This document shows, piece after piece, positions 54,016-64,000 of a stretch of 64,000 nt of DNA. Position 1 is the stretch's first letter. The number at the start of each line of letters is the position of its first letter. The notes beneath the pieces were generated by a model. It did not search any database. It was given only the letters and a program-made list of their open reading frames with translations, and was not told the origin of the DNA. The stretch comes from Symsagittifera roscoffensis. Lineage: Eukaryota; Xenacoelomorpha; Acoela; Convolutidae. The translations under genes were made by a program, and so were the position numbers. Location: assembly GCF_963678635.1 (NCBI RefSeq), contig NC_087066.1:25685736-25749735 (forward strand), read 5' to 3'.

Positions 54016-54438
54016 ATGGAACAATATTATGCAAAGCAAGCTTCACTTCCTCATTTCTCTGGACACTACCGACAACGCGGCAGTGGATTTGGCGCTTTGG
54101 CTGCTGGTATTGGTCGTGTTGCTATACCGTTTGCACGACGGGTTATTCTACCGGCTGCGAAAAAACTGGGCAGAGAACTTTTGATGAGTGCAGCGCCAGA
54201 ACTAATTGATGTCGCTATGAAAAAGAAGTCTCCTAAACAAGCATTGAAAAACACTGTCACAAAAACTGCAAGAAAACAACTCGGTGGTGGTAGACGTCGT
54301 CGTCGAAAGACACCAATGAATGGAATTACGAGGAAGAAGGTCAGTAGGGGCTCGAAAAAAAAAACAACCATTCGAAGAAAAACCAGACCAGTGAGAAGTC
54401 GAGCAGATTTTTTCTCAAACATAAAAAATGATCGCTAA
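54016..54438 (+). CDS. Basic pVI/pX-like core or membrane-lytic protein
   Basis: 140 residues from ATG 54016, intact. The N-terminus has tyrosines and aromatic/Gly turns (QYYAKQASLPHFSG, QRGSGFGALAAGIG), then an amphipathic helix (AIPFARRVILPAAKKLG), and a C-terminal third almost all Lys/Arg (GGRRRRRKTP, SRGSKKKTTIRRK). Mavericks and adenoviruses have such proteins next to capsid genes (pVI/pX type), with entry or DNA-condensing roles. Here only the layout supports it. The stop lies 10 nt into the next gene's start. Confidence 0.6.
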   Translation: MEQYYAKQASLPHFSGHYRQRGSGFGALAAGIGRVAIPFARRVILPAAKKLGRELLMSAAPELIDVAMKKKSPKQALKNTVTKTARKQLGGGRRRRRKTPMNGITRKKVSRGSKKKTTIRRKTRPVRSRADFFSNIKNDR

Positions 54439-55735
54439 TTTGTTACCCAATGAAGCTACCCATAGTTGTCTGGATTTGTTTGAAAAACAACCTCTTTTGA
54501 TTACTTTTGAAAACGCTTTTGATCAAAAAATTGGACCTGTCTATTCACCTAATGGACCAATGCCTGAATTTGAAATCACCGGTGACCGTAATAATTTTGT
54601 TGACCTGCAAAAAATTTATTTGGAAATACGATGCAAAGTAACGCAATCAAATGGAGCTGATCTGTGATACGACAACACTGATCCTACTGTGTCTGATTCA
54701 CCGTTCCTCGTAAACAACTCCCTGTATTCCCTTTTCTCTGACTGTACCCTCTCTGCTAAAGGACTCAAAATCTCAAATGCCAATAGTAATTTTGCGCATA
54801 AAAGCTTTATTGGAACAGAATTTTCTAACAGCAAAGGAGCCAAGGACTCATGGCTTAAGTGTCAGGGATATCGTTTTGAAAACAATCCCGCTGCAATAGA
54901 TGCAGCTGATTTCACATCTCAACGAGAACTGGTCCGGGAATCGAGGGAAATTTGGTTCTATGGACCCGCTGGAGTTGATTTTTTCACATGTGACAAGCAT
55001 TTGTTGAGCGGTGTTACCCTCAGACTTTCCTACAGACGTTCTCATGAAGACTTTCTCATTATATCGGAAGATGCTGCCAAGCATTACAAGCTGCAAATAC
55101 TCGAAGCGAACCTATATGTTAGAAAAATGACTGTGACCGACCATGTGCTCTCTGCCATTGAATCAACTTTGCTCAAAACTCCTGGGAACTACCCATATCA
55201 AGAAGAAATTACAAAAACATTTCTTGCAACAGCTGGTCAGCGCAGCTGGCAACAGGAAGATATTTTTGCTCGTGAACCGGTGAGACAAATTATCATAGCA
55301 TTGAACACAAATAATGCATTTCTAGGAACAAACCGAACGAATCCTTTTCATTATCAAAAATTTGGATTGGAGCAAGTTACTTTGAGACGAAATGGTTTAC
55401 CAATAGCAAGTACACCAATCAGTACACAAGATCATAAACGTCTCTTCTTCAACACACTATCAGCGCTGGGTTTGTTGCACTGCGGGCTGGGAATCACTCT
55501 GGATAACTACCAACAGCACTTTATTATGTGTTTTGATCTCACTAGCACACAGCAGGCAGCTCATGACTTCTTGCATCCAGAACTTACTAACTGCTCAGTT
55601 TCACTCGATCTTCAATTCTCAAACGCTTTGACAGCAAACCTGGAAATTTTTGTTTGGGGTATACGCTCATCCAATGTATTTATTACCTCCGACCGCAAAG
55701 TTACAAAGAACGTCCTTCCCATTTCGACAGTCTGA
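54428..55735 (+). pseudogene. Major capsid protein (double jelly-roll), single in-frame stop
   Basis: ATG at 54428 overlaps the basic protein by 11 nt. The frame is open for 435 codons except for TGA at 54665-54667. A single C to T change from CGA could create it. N-terminal MPEFEITGDRNNFVDL with LQKIYLEIRCKV, central REIWFYGPAGVDFF, and C-terminal QHFIMCFDLTSTQQA and SLDLQFSNALTANLEIFVW are the landmarks of Maverick major capsid proteins, which form hexameric capsomers of an icosahedral virion. Length fits the family. Confidence 0.85.
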
Positions 55736-55737
55736 AA

Positions 55738-56184
55738 ATGGATGAAATCCAGTTGCAGGACCTCATTCAGAATTGTAAACATCTGAAATATAAGTTTTTT
55801 GGAGTATTTGCAGCCGACAATTTTCCACCTCACATCCCAAACAATATCTTTATGATTGTGAACACTTCAAAATCAGTTTCTCCGGGGACACATTGGATTG
55901 TGATATGCAACAGAAGAAATGTTTTATACTTCGCTGATCCTCTCGGTCTTCCTTCTTGGCAGTACACCAATCTGTATGAACGATTGAACGAGAATTTTCA
56001 TCAGGTGACTGAATTGATGACAAACTTTCCCATGCAAGACTCAAACTCTACCATGTGCGGTTCTTTTTGTATTTATATTGCACATTTGATTTTTGATAAA
56101 AAATTTAATGGTGATGCTTCTGATTTTGTTTACATAACTGATCATGTTTTGAAACGTTTCCTAACTCACATGCTTACCCATTAA
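55738..56184 (+). CDS. Adenain-like cysteine protease of the Maverick (intact)
   Basis: 148 residues from ATG 55738, 2 nt after the capsid stop. Catalytic His52 in GTHWIVI, Asp67 in FADPLG, an oxyanion-type Gln100 and nucleophile Cys107 in STMCGSFCIYIAH are all present, in the order of adenovirus protease and Ulp1-like Maverick proteases. It would process virion proteins during maturation. The frame has no lesion, unlike most neighbours. Confidence 0.9.
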   Translation: MDEIQLQDLIQNCKHLKYKFFGVFAADNFPPHIPNNIFMIVNTSKSVSPGTHWIVICNRRNVLYFADPLGLPSWQYTNLYERLNENFHQVTELMTNFPMQDSNSTMCGSFCIYIAHLIFDKKFNGDASDFVYITDHVLKRFLTHMLTH

Positions 56185-57085
56185 CTAACCATTTAATATG
56201 GTTGATTTATAAATTTTACAATTTAATTTTGAACAATACATTCTTTCAGTAATTGAAATTTTACCCAATTGTTAACTAAAAAGCAGTAATTCGAGAAGTT
56301 AAGCTTTTTATCAAAGTGAGAAAAAAAGTACAAAATCGATCTATGGGGGGATATCACCATACCAGTAACTGTTGCCTCCTTTCAGTACAATTTCCGGACG
56401 GGTTTCGAAACGCCGCCTTTCGGCTGAGAGTCGAGCGCCATGCGTTTTCCTCTACTCGGACCCCAAGAAATTTTGTTCCACTTCAATTTTATAGTAACAA
56501 GTTAGGTACAAGTCTTAGAAATGGTTGCAGCAAAATTAATGGGCACTTTTGGCTTTCATCAGTGTTCTCGTTTTTCAAGATCTTTAGCCACTTCAACTTA
56601 TTAGCTCTTTCAATCTTTCTATAAAATCAAAGTTTTTGTCATAGATTTCAGACGTTTATTTTTCAGTCTCCTGTAGACACGGAAAATGGAAATGTCAAAA
56701 TTTTCAAACCAATTTCATCATTTTAGAGTTTTCAGTGTTCCATAATTTTTCTTTGTTTTTACCTTCAGTTGGCTGAACGAAATTTTTCATTCTTATTTTA
56801 GTCAAATTGATTATTAATTTTTGCCTAAATAGAGGTGGCGGCCGCCGCGCTTGACGAATTTTCCTTTTTTCGAGATTCAGCAATAAAACATGCATTTTTG
56901 AAGGAAATCGTTCACCGCAGGCAACAGTTAAGCTACGCTGCCAAAATCTTGTGCTTTCCTATATACCATATAGTTTGGTCGCATATAATAGGTATATAAC
57001 GTCATTTTACATAAAAACAAACCAATACCCCCAAACTTTAGAAGGGAAAACATGCACCGACCAAAACTTAATTCCATTCCCGTTT
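56185..57085. other. Non-coding right end of the Maverick
   Basis: 900 nt between the protease and the right terminal repeat. Open frames here (for example 56316-56624) have no protein-like signal. A GC cluster GGCGGCCGCCGCGC is at about 56838-56851. Confidence 0.45.
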
Positions 57086-57347
57086 CCACAACGTTCAGTG
57101 GGAATACTCAATAATATACCGAAGTTTTACATGAGGACTATTAGGTATAAAACTATACATGGTGACAATTAGGATTATTACATAGTGACCATTAGGTATA
57201 AAATTATACATGGTGACAATTAGGATTATTACATGGTGACCATTGCTGATCATTTAATACATGGTGACCATTATGATTTATACCTAATGGTCATCCATGT
57301 ATGACAACCCCCCCCCCCCGATCCTAACGCACTATATGCATACTACT
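57086..57347. repeat. Right terminal inverted repeat of the Maverick
   Basis: 262 nt, reverse complement of the left repeat but with one extra ~41-nt internal unit (an additional GGTGACAATTAGGATTATTA segment) and a shorter homopolymer (12 C at 57308-57319 against 22 G on the left). It ends GCATACTACT. Confidence 0.9.
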
Positions 57348-57353
57348 GTAAGA
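57348..57353. repeat. Right target-site duplication of the Maverick
   Basis: GTAAGA, identical to 39063-39068. Confidence 0.9.
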
Positions 57354-58450
57354 AAAACAATTTCTTATCATTATTGGTGTCATAATGATTATAAAATTGA
57401 TTTGACAGAAAACAGAAAAAAAAAACTATATCAGAAGTTTAAGTGCAAGAAAACCCAAGAAAGTTACAGCGCAAGAAAACTATGTTAAAAGTTGCATGAT
57501 AACTGCAGTTGCAATAAAGCTTGAATCCGCAAAATTGTGCTTCCCAAAATAATTTGAACTGTTTTTTTTTTTAAATTGGTAGATATGTAACTCGAGATTG
57601 GTAAAAATTATTGACTTTGTAAATAAACGCTTGCCTTCAGCAACAAATGCTACCGACTCTACACGCAATACTACAATTGACTGAAGAAATATCGCGAATA
57701 ATCGAGTCATATAAAAAAAACTAGCTAAACTAATAAATACTTTTTTCTCATCTTTTCTAAGTTATGGTTTACCTGTTAGGGGGTACATGTTATGGTTTCC
57801 TTGCTTTATTTAAATTAGTTCAATGATTTTTGCAACATATCACAGCACAGAAAAATTATTCTTTGTGCCGAGCTAACTTTTAGCAAATAAAACAAAAATA
57901 CAGAACTGAAAAAGATCTGAAACTGATATCAAAGTGCCTGGAAAAAAAACTTACAACCAATAAAAACAAATCATAAAGCATGGTCACTGTTGAATCTTAT
58001 GAGCAATGTGTTATCAATGTATTCAAAAGATTAAGGTCTCAGTAGAACTGAAATTGATTTAAAACCTAGGAATCATTTTTGAACCAAATTTCAAAATTAA
58101 TGAAAAATGTTGAAACAATTCGAAGCAAATGCAGTCATATTATTTATCCTTTCTATCAAATTTTCTATTTTCTCGACTCCGTTTTTTTTAACACTTCCAA
58201 CCAATATACCCAATCACTATGTCAATACGTTATCTTAGTATACAGAGTTGCCAATAAAAATGCGAAACACAAATTTTTTGATTCATGGTGTCTACTTGAA
58301 AAATCTGTTTCAGAATGACATTTACAATTCAATCTCCAGAACTTTAATGATCGTAAAACAAATACTGAAAACTAGTTATACAGCGTAAAATTAAAAGTAG
58401 TTCATATTTAACATCAAAAAGTTTTTTGAAAACTTAAATAAAACTACTGT
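57354..58450. other. AT-rich flank right of the Maverick, no gene seen
   Basis: No supported features. Short frames (57480-57710, 58079-58318) are AT-driven. Confidence 0.4.
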
Positions 58451-58456
58451 TTTATT
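58451..58456 (-). terminator. Poly(A) signal, minus strand
   Basis: AATAAA 12 nt beyond the stop of the small frame at 58468 and ~295 nt beyond the stop of the Ser/Arg-rich exon at 58751. Either could use it. Confidence 0.4.
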
Positions 58457-58467
58457 CAGCGCGTCAT

Positions 58468-58659
58468 TCATTTTAGATTACGCTCAACTAAACTGTTTAA
58501 TTTATGGTATAACGCCTTTTCGTTGTTTGGTATAAGTAATACATTGATTAACTGATAGTTTTTGGTTACGAAATAAAAGTTTTTAAGCGGCGCATTTGCA
58601 GGATGAACTACTTTCTGCGCTTGCTGGTTTCGGTACTCTTCAATTGATAGAATTTTCAT
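58468..58659 (-). CDS. Possible small protein, 63 residues
   Basis: Starts at an ATG (58659) and ends TGA. The composition is protein-like rather than AT-driven (MKILSIEEYRNQQAQKVVHP, FYFVTKNYQLINVLLIPNN). A poly(A) signal follows at once. It lies downstream of the Ser/Arg-rich exon on the same strand, so it is either a separate small gene or an open frame in that gene's 3' UTR. No family recognised. Confidence 0.3.
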   Translation of the reverse strand: MKILSIEEYRNQQAQKVVHPANAPLKNFYFVTKNYQLINVLLIPNNEKALYHKLNSLVERNLK

Positions 58660-58750
58660 ATTTTATGAACAAATTTATGATTATTATGATTATTTTACAT
58701 TATTTAACATATACTTCTTCGCATCATTGTTAACAAAAACCATGCGCACC

Positions 58751-59181
58751 CTATGCGAACGTCTGTTGACCAAGTTTATCTCTGGTTCCTGGATTAGCAA
58801 CCCTGGGTGGTCTTAGATATCCAAATTTATCTTCTTCGTATCTGGAACTGGAATCTCTAAGGTTCGGCTGTCTTCTATGACTTCGGTCTTGACTGATAGG
58901 AACAGACGGCCGTCTTTGGAACTGATTCGGTTGGCGTCTCAAATCATCTCGGATCGAAGAACTAGTTCGAGAGGGCGATTTGCGATAAACCGGTTCTGGC
59001 TGGCTTGAAGACCAGCTTGAATTGGGGCTTAGAGGGGTTGACGGTTGTCTCTGGGACTGATTTGGTTGGGGACTCAAATCAAATCGAATCGAGCCACGAG
59101 AACTAGCACGAGAAGACCGTCTGCCAAGTATCGACGCTGGTTGGTTGGAAATGGAGCTCGAATTGGGGCTCAATTGGTGTT
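58751..59181 (-). CDS. Terminal exon of a putative host gene, Ser/Arg/Pro/Gln-rich
   Basis: Minus-strand frame of ~143 codons ending in TAG (58751-58753). There is no in-frame ATG upstream before a stop, but a good acceptor, TGGTTTTAG|AAC, sits at 59182/59181, so this is best read as a last exon. It contains two imperfect ~46-residue tandem repeats, each with SPNSS, an RSSRASS or KSPSRTSSS segment, IR(F/D)DL, QPNQ and QRxPSxP. Ser-Arg and Pro-Ser sites suggest a phosphorylated disordered tail. The GC content is higher than in flanks. Upstream exons were not found with confidence: a candidate donor at 59302 does not keep the frame. Confidence 0.45.
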
Positions 59182-62100
59182 CTAAAACCAAAATGGAATT
59201 ATGAAACTTCAGCACTATCACAAAAATTAATTATTTGTTTAAAGTCTTTGAAACATAAAATTCCGAACGACAAATTAGTTTAGTTTTTAGCACTAGCTTT
59301 ACCTTTTGAAAATTAACAAAACGATGAACTTGGTGCCTATCGCAAAACATAGCACAGCTTTTTTGTGCCAGAAAGACACGGAACAAATCAGCCTTAAATG
59401 AATTTTTGACCCACTTTTTTGTCTGAGTCTTAACAAAAATGGCCGAGATTTGTATTTAATAACTAGATAGTTTTTCTCAATCAATCTTTTCCTATCAAAA
59501 AATTTAAGTGACAATTGAAATCATAAAAAAATGTTTGATAATTTGTGATGCTTTGTTACTTTGTACCAATTAATTTGCTATCGTAAAAGGCATCAAATGA
59601 AAGGTTTACTTTTACCGTATTGTCAGTAAAATGTAGAAAAACCATTTTCGAAACTAAATGACAATAACAGGTCAAAAGAGGAAAACACAATTAGTTATTG
59701 TACCTTTGCCTTTTATTTCTTTATACAAGTAGTAGAAAACAAATTAAAAAAATTACTGCCCAAGTACAGAGTATGTTTGCAGTGTTATGGAAGTTTAACC
59801 CAGAAAATGACCAAGATCATGAACTTCCCATGAAAAAAAATATTTCGTCGGAAACAAAATCTTTCTTCGCTGTTGACGAAAATTACGATTTATGATTATC
59901 TACGAATTATGATTAACTACAAACGATATTTACCTTTTAAAAATGACCCCTGAGAAAAAAGACTTGGTAAACGAGCCAAATATTTTTGAATAGGCCCTGT
60001 GTTTTAAGTAGGTGCAGTGAAAACCACAGGCAAAGAGAAAATATTCGATCGTTTTATCGGTTGAATGCAGAAAGCTGCCAAATTTTTGTCCTGATAGAAT
60101 GTCCTATATAGACTCCTCTGTTGACATGCTCGCATCATATAGGCGCCACCGCGGCGGTCAGTATTAAATCGGCCAAAATAGCATTTTTCAAAAGAGCGCT
60201 AGAAATGGGATATTTGCCCTACTTTTTGAAAAAGGTCGGTTGTTTTCCCTATAAAAGCTGTTTTTCGGATGTTTGCTATACTTTTTGGCTTTTCAGATAT
60301 TTGTCAAATCGGATGTGTGCACTAATGAATACCCTAATGAAATGTTCAAACGACTCCTCTACAACATCTTATTACGCACTTTTATCCGGATAAGTGAAAA
60401 AAATTTCTTTCATGTCATAGCTTGAAAAGTAAAAGGGGCAACTTCCATGTCCCGTGACTGTAATATACTTGATAAATTCTTTTAATGCTCGATCAACTCG
60501 GAAATATACTAATTGCAGTACAATTTTGAAAAACTTCGCCGGAATAAATTTCGACTCATGACGCGGGCTCCCTCTTCTAATAATTAGAAGAAAAAATTTG
60601 AAAAATAACTGACAAAAAATATGCAAAATATTCTGCTTATAATTTTACATAGCACAAAAAATATTTGGCGCAGTTAAGTATTTTCAATTCAATCATTATT
60701 GAGAATTTAAGCGTTCAAAATGTCGGAAACAAGCGGCCGCTTCCTAAAATCCCCCTCTCAATTATAGCCCAATTGCTGTCAGAAGTTAAATGGCTACTAA
60801 TTATCAATAAATTTTTGCGACCTTTTAAGGTGAAATGTTTTGTAAAAAGATACTAATCTAAGTTTAAATTAGTTTTTCGTTCTTTTTTGTCGAATTTTTT
60901 GCCCGCCTCAATTTCTTATCAAGCTAGTTTTTAACACCTATTTTTATCTATTTTACTGCAAACAATGTTTTTGTTTTCTAAATGCTTTCGGGTTTGAAGG
61001 TCCCAATTATTTTTTCCGAATTTTCAACTTTCATATAATTATATTGTGAAAAATAAAAATTGGGCCGAGCTTGATCAATGAAATTTTCGCTTCCTTCGTT
61101 TCAAGGTTAACAACTGAAGGCGACCTGCGTAAAAGAGGCAGTTTCAGATAACAACAAACACGCTTGAAAAGCATTGCATGATTTATAATTTTCTCAGCGA
61201 GGGAAGGATTTCAAAACACTCAAAAAATTCAGCATTGCATCACAGGCAATTTTTTAAAGAGCTGTTTTGGGCAATCAAAATGGATACATAAAATTGCATC
61301 AAAGGGGGGGGGGCTGTTTGACTGATAAAGATGATAACCTTGAAAGAGAGAGAGCTGTCATCCCCTAGCCCGCTAAATCCGCCCCATTTTAATAGTGGCC
61401 GAAATTTGAGTATAGCCAGTTACGGATTTGACGGGGACGAAGGTAGGTTAAAAGTATTTTTATGCAAAATTTTGTTCATCCATCAGGCTCTTAATGGGAT
61501 ATTTGGGCCAGCGTAAAAAGCTGTAATCAGCAACTTTTCGAAGTATGTCTCCAACGAGATTTTAAGAAACACACAATATAAATTCAATATAAGGTGAGGA
61601 TGATTTTTCTGCTTATTTGCACTACAAGTCGAAAAAATCTTGATATAGCTTTTAACAAAATTATCGGACAATGTACTAAACTTCCGAAATAATTCTGGCC
61701 TTCAAATTAAAACTAAATCGAAATACTCTGACGTTTCGCGTTTGCCTATTTGTCGTTTTTTTTTTGTTTTTTGCTCTGAAAATTTGCATGGAAAAACGCT
61801 GTTGAATGAAAATGTTCTTCGAAAAAGGGCAATCAGTTTGCATTGCTCTTTTGTCAGTTCAAATGCAGTTTTGAAAGTTCAATTGAATTTTTAACGCCAT
61901 TTCACTGTCAGATTTGTTTCAAAAATTTAAGACGCTGTCCGATAAATTTGTTAACAGTTATATCTATTTGGAGAACTTATGCACGTAGGAAAGTTCAAAA
62001 ACAGCAACAATGTTTCATGCAGTTAAAAAACGCCTGAAAAAAAGATGGCCCAATTAATCGGCTCAACTGCTTTTTTTGGCAAATTAAAATCTGATTCAGA

Positions 62101-63359
62101 CAGAAAACAAGAGTGATCTACCTGATTAACTTTACTGTTTTAGCTGAAAAAGCAAAGTTAAAACTGCAGATCTGTAACAAAGATCACCCTAGACATTTTT
62201 AACTCATTTAATTTTATAGATTTATTTCTAATTAAAGTTTAATTACTAGATAATTGAAGAGTTTTAGCATCATTGATTCAGCGCAAAAAATGAGCGAGTA
62301 CACTGTTTAAACGTTGCTTTTTTCCCAAACATGCCATGTGATATAATTAAACGTTTCTTTGAGATCTAAGACCGTTTATTCACGAGGGAAAGAAACAACA
62401 TACGATCTGTACAACTCATCACGGCGAAACTATGGTGTGGCCCTACTTAAATGCTACATGCACTTTTTTGAGTACTTTTCTGATATGTTTCAAATATTTA
62501 ACTATTCAAACCTTGAAACAATTCAAATATTAAAAACTGAACATTAAAATATTGCAACTTGAAAAAAAAATAGGATGGATATGCTTCTCTTCTCGGGTTG
62601 AACTTCATGCGCCAAACTTGCTTAACATACAATTCTATACTACAAAATGTTTATCATAAATTTCCCTTTATCAAGTCTAAAGTAAAAACGCTTCAAAAAA
62701 CTGTTTGCTTGCAAAATAAAATTTTTTTTGTGTATAACGTAGTCCAAGATACATGACTGTTAGATTTTTTTTCCTTTTCGCTGGATAAGTTGTTGAAAAC
62801 TCTCAAAATGCCTTTCCTTATGTATGCCCATATCTTTATGTATGCCTTGATCAAGGCCTGGTTAATTAAAATTTCAAACTTCAAAAAATTTTCATCTATG
62901 AAAAATTTTGCCAAAACTTGAAAGTTTGTTATTTTCGTTATATCATTTGTGTCTGACAGTTCTAAGACAACTCAGGTCAATTTTTCATGACCTAGTTTGC
63001 AAGACCAACCAATTTTGCAAGGCAATGTAAATGCAAGACCAACCAATTTTTGGTGACTCTAGTTTTATGTACACCAATGTCTTTGTCAATTTTTCACACC
63101 ATCTAAAAATTGTCAGCAATCAAACGTTTTGTACGAAATCAGTTTTGTAGTTTATGGAAAAATGCTCTCCCAAAACTTTCATATATAGGTGTGAAGTTAT
63201 TGTTATATGGAAATTGTATGATATAAAACAAAAATTCGATCGAAGAACATAGTTATTTGTGCATATATCTTCTATGATAGGTCTTATGCGATACTAGAAA
63301 ATTTATCTCTCAGTTCTGTCTCTAGGTTTTACGCTTTTTGCTTTATGGTCCGGAAAGTT
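59182..63359. other. AT-rich sequence, no gene seen
   Basis: It contains a 10-nt G run at 61304-61313 and scattered short frames without domains. A GGCGCCACCGCGGCGG segment near 60144 is an isolated GC-rich palindrome-like patch. Confidence 0.35.
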
Positions 63360-63715
63360 AATTCTTGGTGCGATTATTTTTAGACGGCCAATTTTGAATT
63401 TTTTACTACAAACTTTTGACAGAATTGTTTTATACCATCTGAAAAATATTAGTTTTTGAGCTCAAAATTGAAAAAAAAAATTCCATCTGTGATCACTTTT
63501 CATAAAATTATGGGGGTTTGAAAATTGCAAGTTTGGCCAATTTGGGATAATTAACGCGCTATAATTGCGTTTGTATAACAAGCGTAAGCGGTGGACCAAT
63601 GCGTTCCAAATTGAATTCAGGCAAGTCATGTGGTCGGATTATGATGATACAAGGCTCTAAAACTTTCAAAGTTTCTCTTTGTAATTATCAGCGTGTTGGG
63701 GATAAATTATCAGCG
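63360..63715 (+). mobile_element. Diverged Helentron-like copy, termini missing
   Basis: Recognisable by the order TTTTTGACAGAATT, GAGCTCAAAATTGAAAA, TCATAAAATTATGGGGGTTTG, GGCCAATTTGGGATAATTAAC and GCGTAAGCGG. Both ends are lost. Confidence 0.5.
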
Positions 63716-63769
63716 TTTTAAAAATTTGATAAAATCAAAAAACAAATTCGCGAAATTTTTTTTCTGGAA

Positions 63770-64000
63770 ACTATTCCCCCACACGTATAATGCGGATACC
63801 AAACCCATGCATTCAGGTACCATGTTAAGCACAAATCGATATATTTTGGATCTAGAAAAGTAGTAATTAGACCAATGAGAGTTAGACAACAACTCCACCT
63901 ACGCGTGAATAGCGCGAAAAATATCACCTTTCAATTGTCCGATATTGCCCATATTGCCAATTTTGAACCACATAACTTTACAAAAAACAATCACGATAAA
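63770..64000 (-). mobile_element. Inverted Helentron-like copy, cut by the window end
   Basis: Minus-strand landmarks: CCCCCACACGTATAATGCGG near 63776, then GCGCGAAAAATATCACC and AATTGTCCGATATTGCCCA toward 64000. It faces the copy at 63360-63715. Confidence 0.45.

Larger units (their letters stand above)
39069..57347. mobile_element. Maverick/Polinton (polintovirus-like) element, 18,279 bp
   Basis: Bounded by inverted repeats beginning AGTAGTATGCATATAGTGCG and flanked by a perfect 6-bp duplication. It encodes the diagnostic set: protein-primed family B DNA polymerase, retroviral-type integrase (C-terminal half), packaging ATPase, adenain-like protease, major and minor capsid proteins and a basic core-type protein, plus smaller genes. 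Two leftward genes occupy the left 40 per cent and the rest read rightward. Most frames carry one to a few stops or shifts, so this copy should be non-functional, but the perfect duplication and nearly whole genes point to a recent insertion. No Helentron-like copy was seen inside it. Confidence 0.95.

Noticed and set aside
43202-55735. In-frame stops in Maverick genes as evidence of an alternative genetic code or programmed readthrough
   Set aside because: TAA, TAG and TGA all occur, together with frameshifts at unrelated places and deletions. Simple decay explains them.
59299-59514. Minus-strand frame with hydrophobic end as exon preceding the Ser/Arg-rich exon
   Set aside because: The donor AAAG|GTAAAG at 59302 does not keep any open frame into the acceptor at 59181.

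Overview
The window is AT-rich nuclear DNA from a metazoan. The evidence is a pair of BEL/Pao LTR retrotransposons (a superfamily known from animals), a Maverick/Polinton giant DNA transposon, tRNA-derived SINE-like sequence, spliceosomal-type introns, and a short CCCTAA run matching the TTAGGG telomere type. I cannot name the phylum. Almost all recognisable coding sequence belongs to mobile elements. Only two stretches look like host exons: a secreted-protein-like exon near 14.9-15.2 kb and a Ser/Arg-rich terminal exon near 58.8-59.2 kb.

Layout. 1-21.2 kb is a graveyard of a ~530-bp interspersed family (many copies, both strands). Its architecture looks like a non-autonomous Helentron/Helitron2 element: a short asymmetric inverted repeat plus a 3' hairpin. 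Interleaved are a 268-bp element present twice (one copy with a perfect 16-bp target-site duplication), a block of GC-richer repeats (6.2-8.4 kb), a SINE, small hairpin elements and the putative secreted-protein exon. 21.27-32.62 kb holds two BEL/Pao elements head to head, each ending outward in a ~225-bp LTR. Their 5' parts meet without 5' LTRs around a 1.45-kb non-shared centre. Both carry the same ~1.1-kb reverse-transcriptase deletion junction, but the plus copy also has a stretch that retains RT, so it is a mosaic. 33-39 kb returns to the interspersed family, plus a 200-bp MITE with an 8-bp target-site duplication inserted into one arm of a 59-bp inverted repeat.

39069-57347 is a structurally complete 18,279-bp Maverick/Polinton. 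It has 221/262-bp terminal inverted repeats that start AG and end CT, and a perfect 6-bp target-site duplication (GTAAGA). The left part is transcribed leftward: protein-primed family B DNA polymerase with a 659-nt intron, and an unrecognised protein. The rest is transcribed rightward: a PC4-like ssDNA-binding candidate, two unknowns, a DEDD-type exonuclease candidate, two related small proteins, a two-helix membrane protein, packaging ATPase, two conserved small structural-type proteins, the C-terminal half of a retroviral-type integrase, minor capsid protein, basic pVI/pX-like protein, major capsid protein and adenain-like protease. This is a virion morphogenesis module plus a replication/integration module, i.e. 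an integrated virus-like element. Most genes carry one or a few stops or frameshifts, while the protease and the basic core protein are open, so decay is recent.

57.4-64 kb is AT-rich sequence with the candidate terminal exon on the minus strand and further copies of the interspersed family. None of these copies was seen inside the Maverick or the BEL pair, which suggests that both inserted after the family stopped moving.
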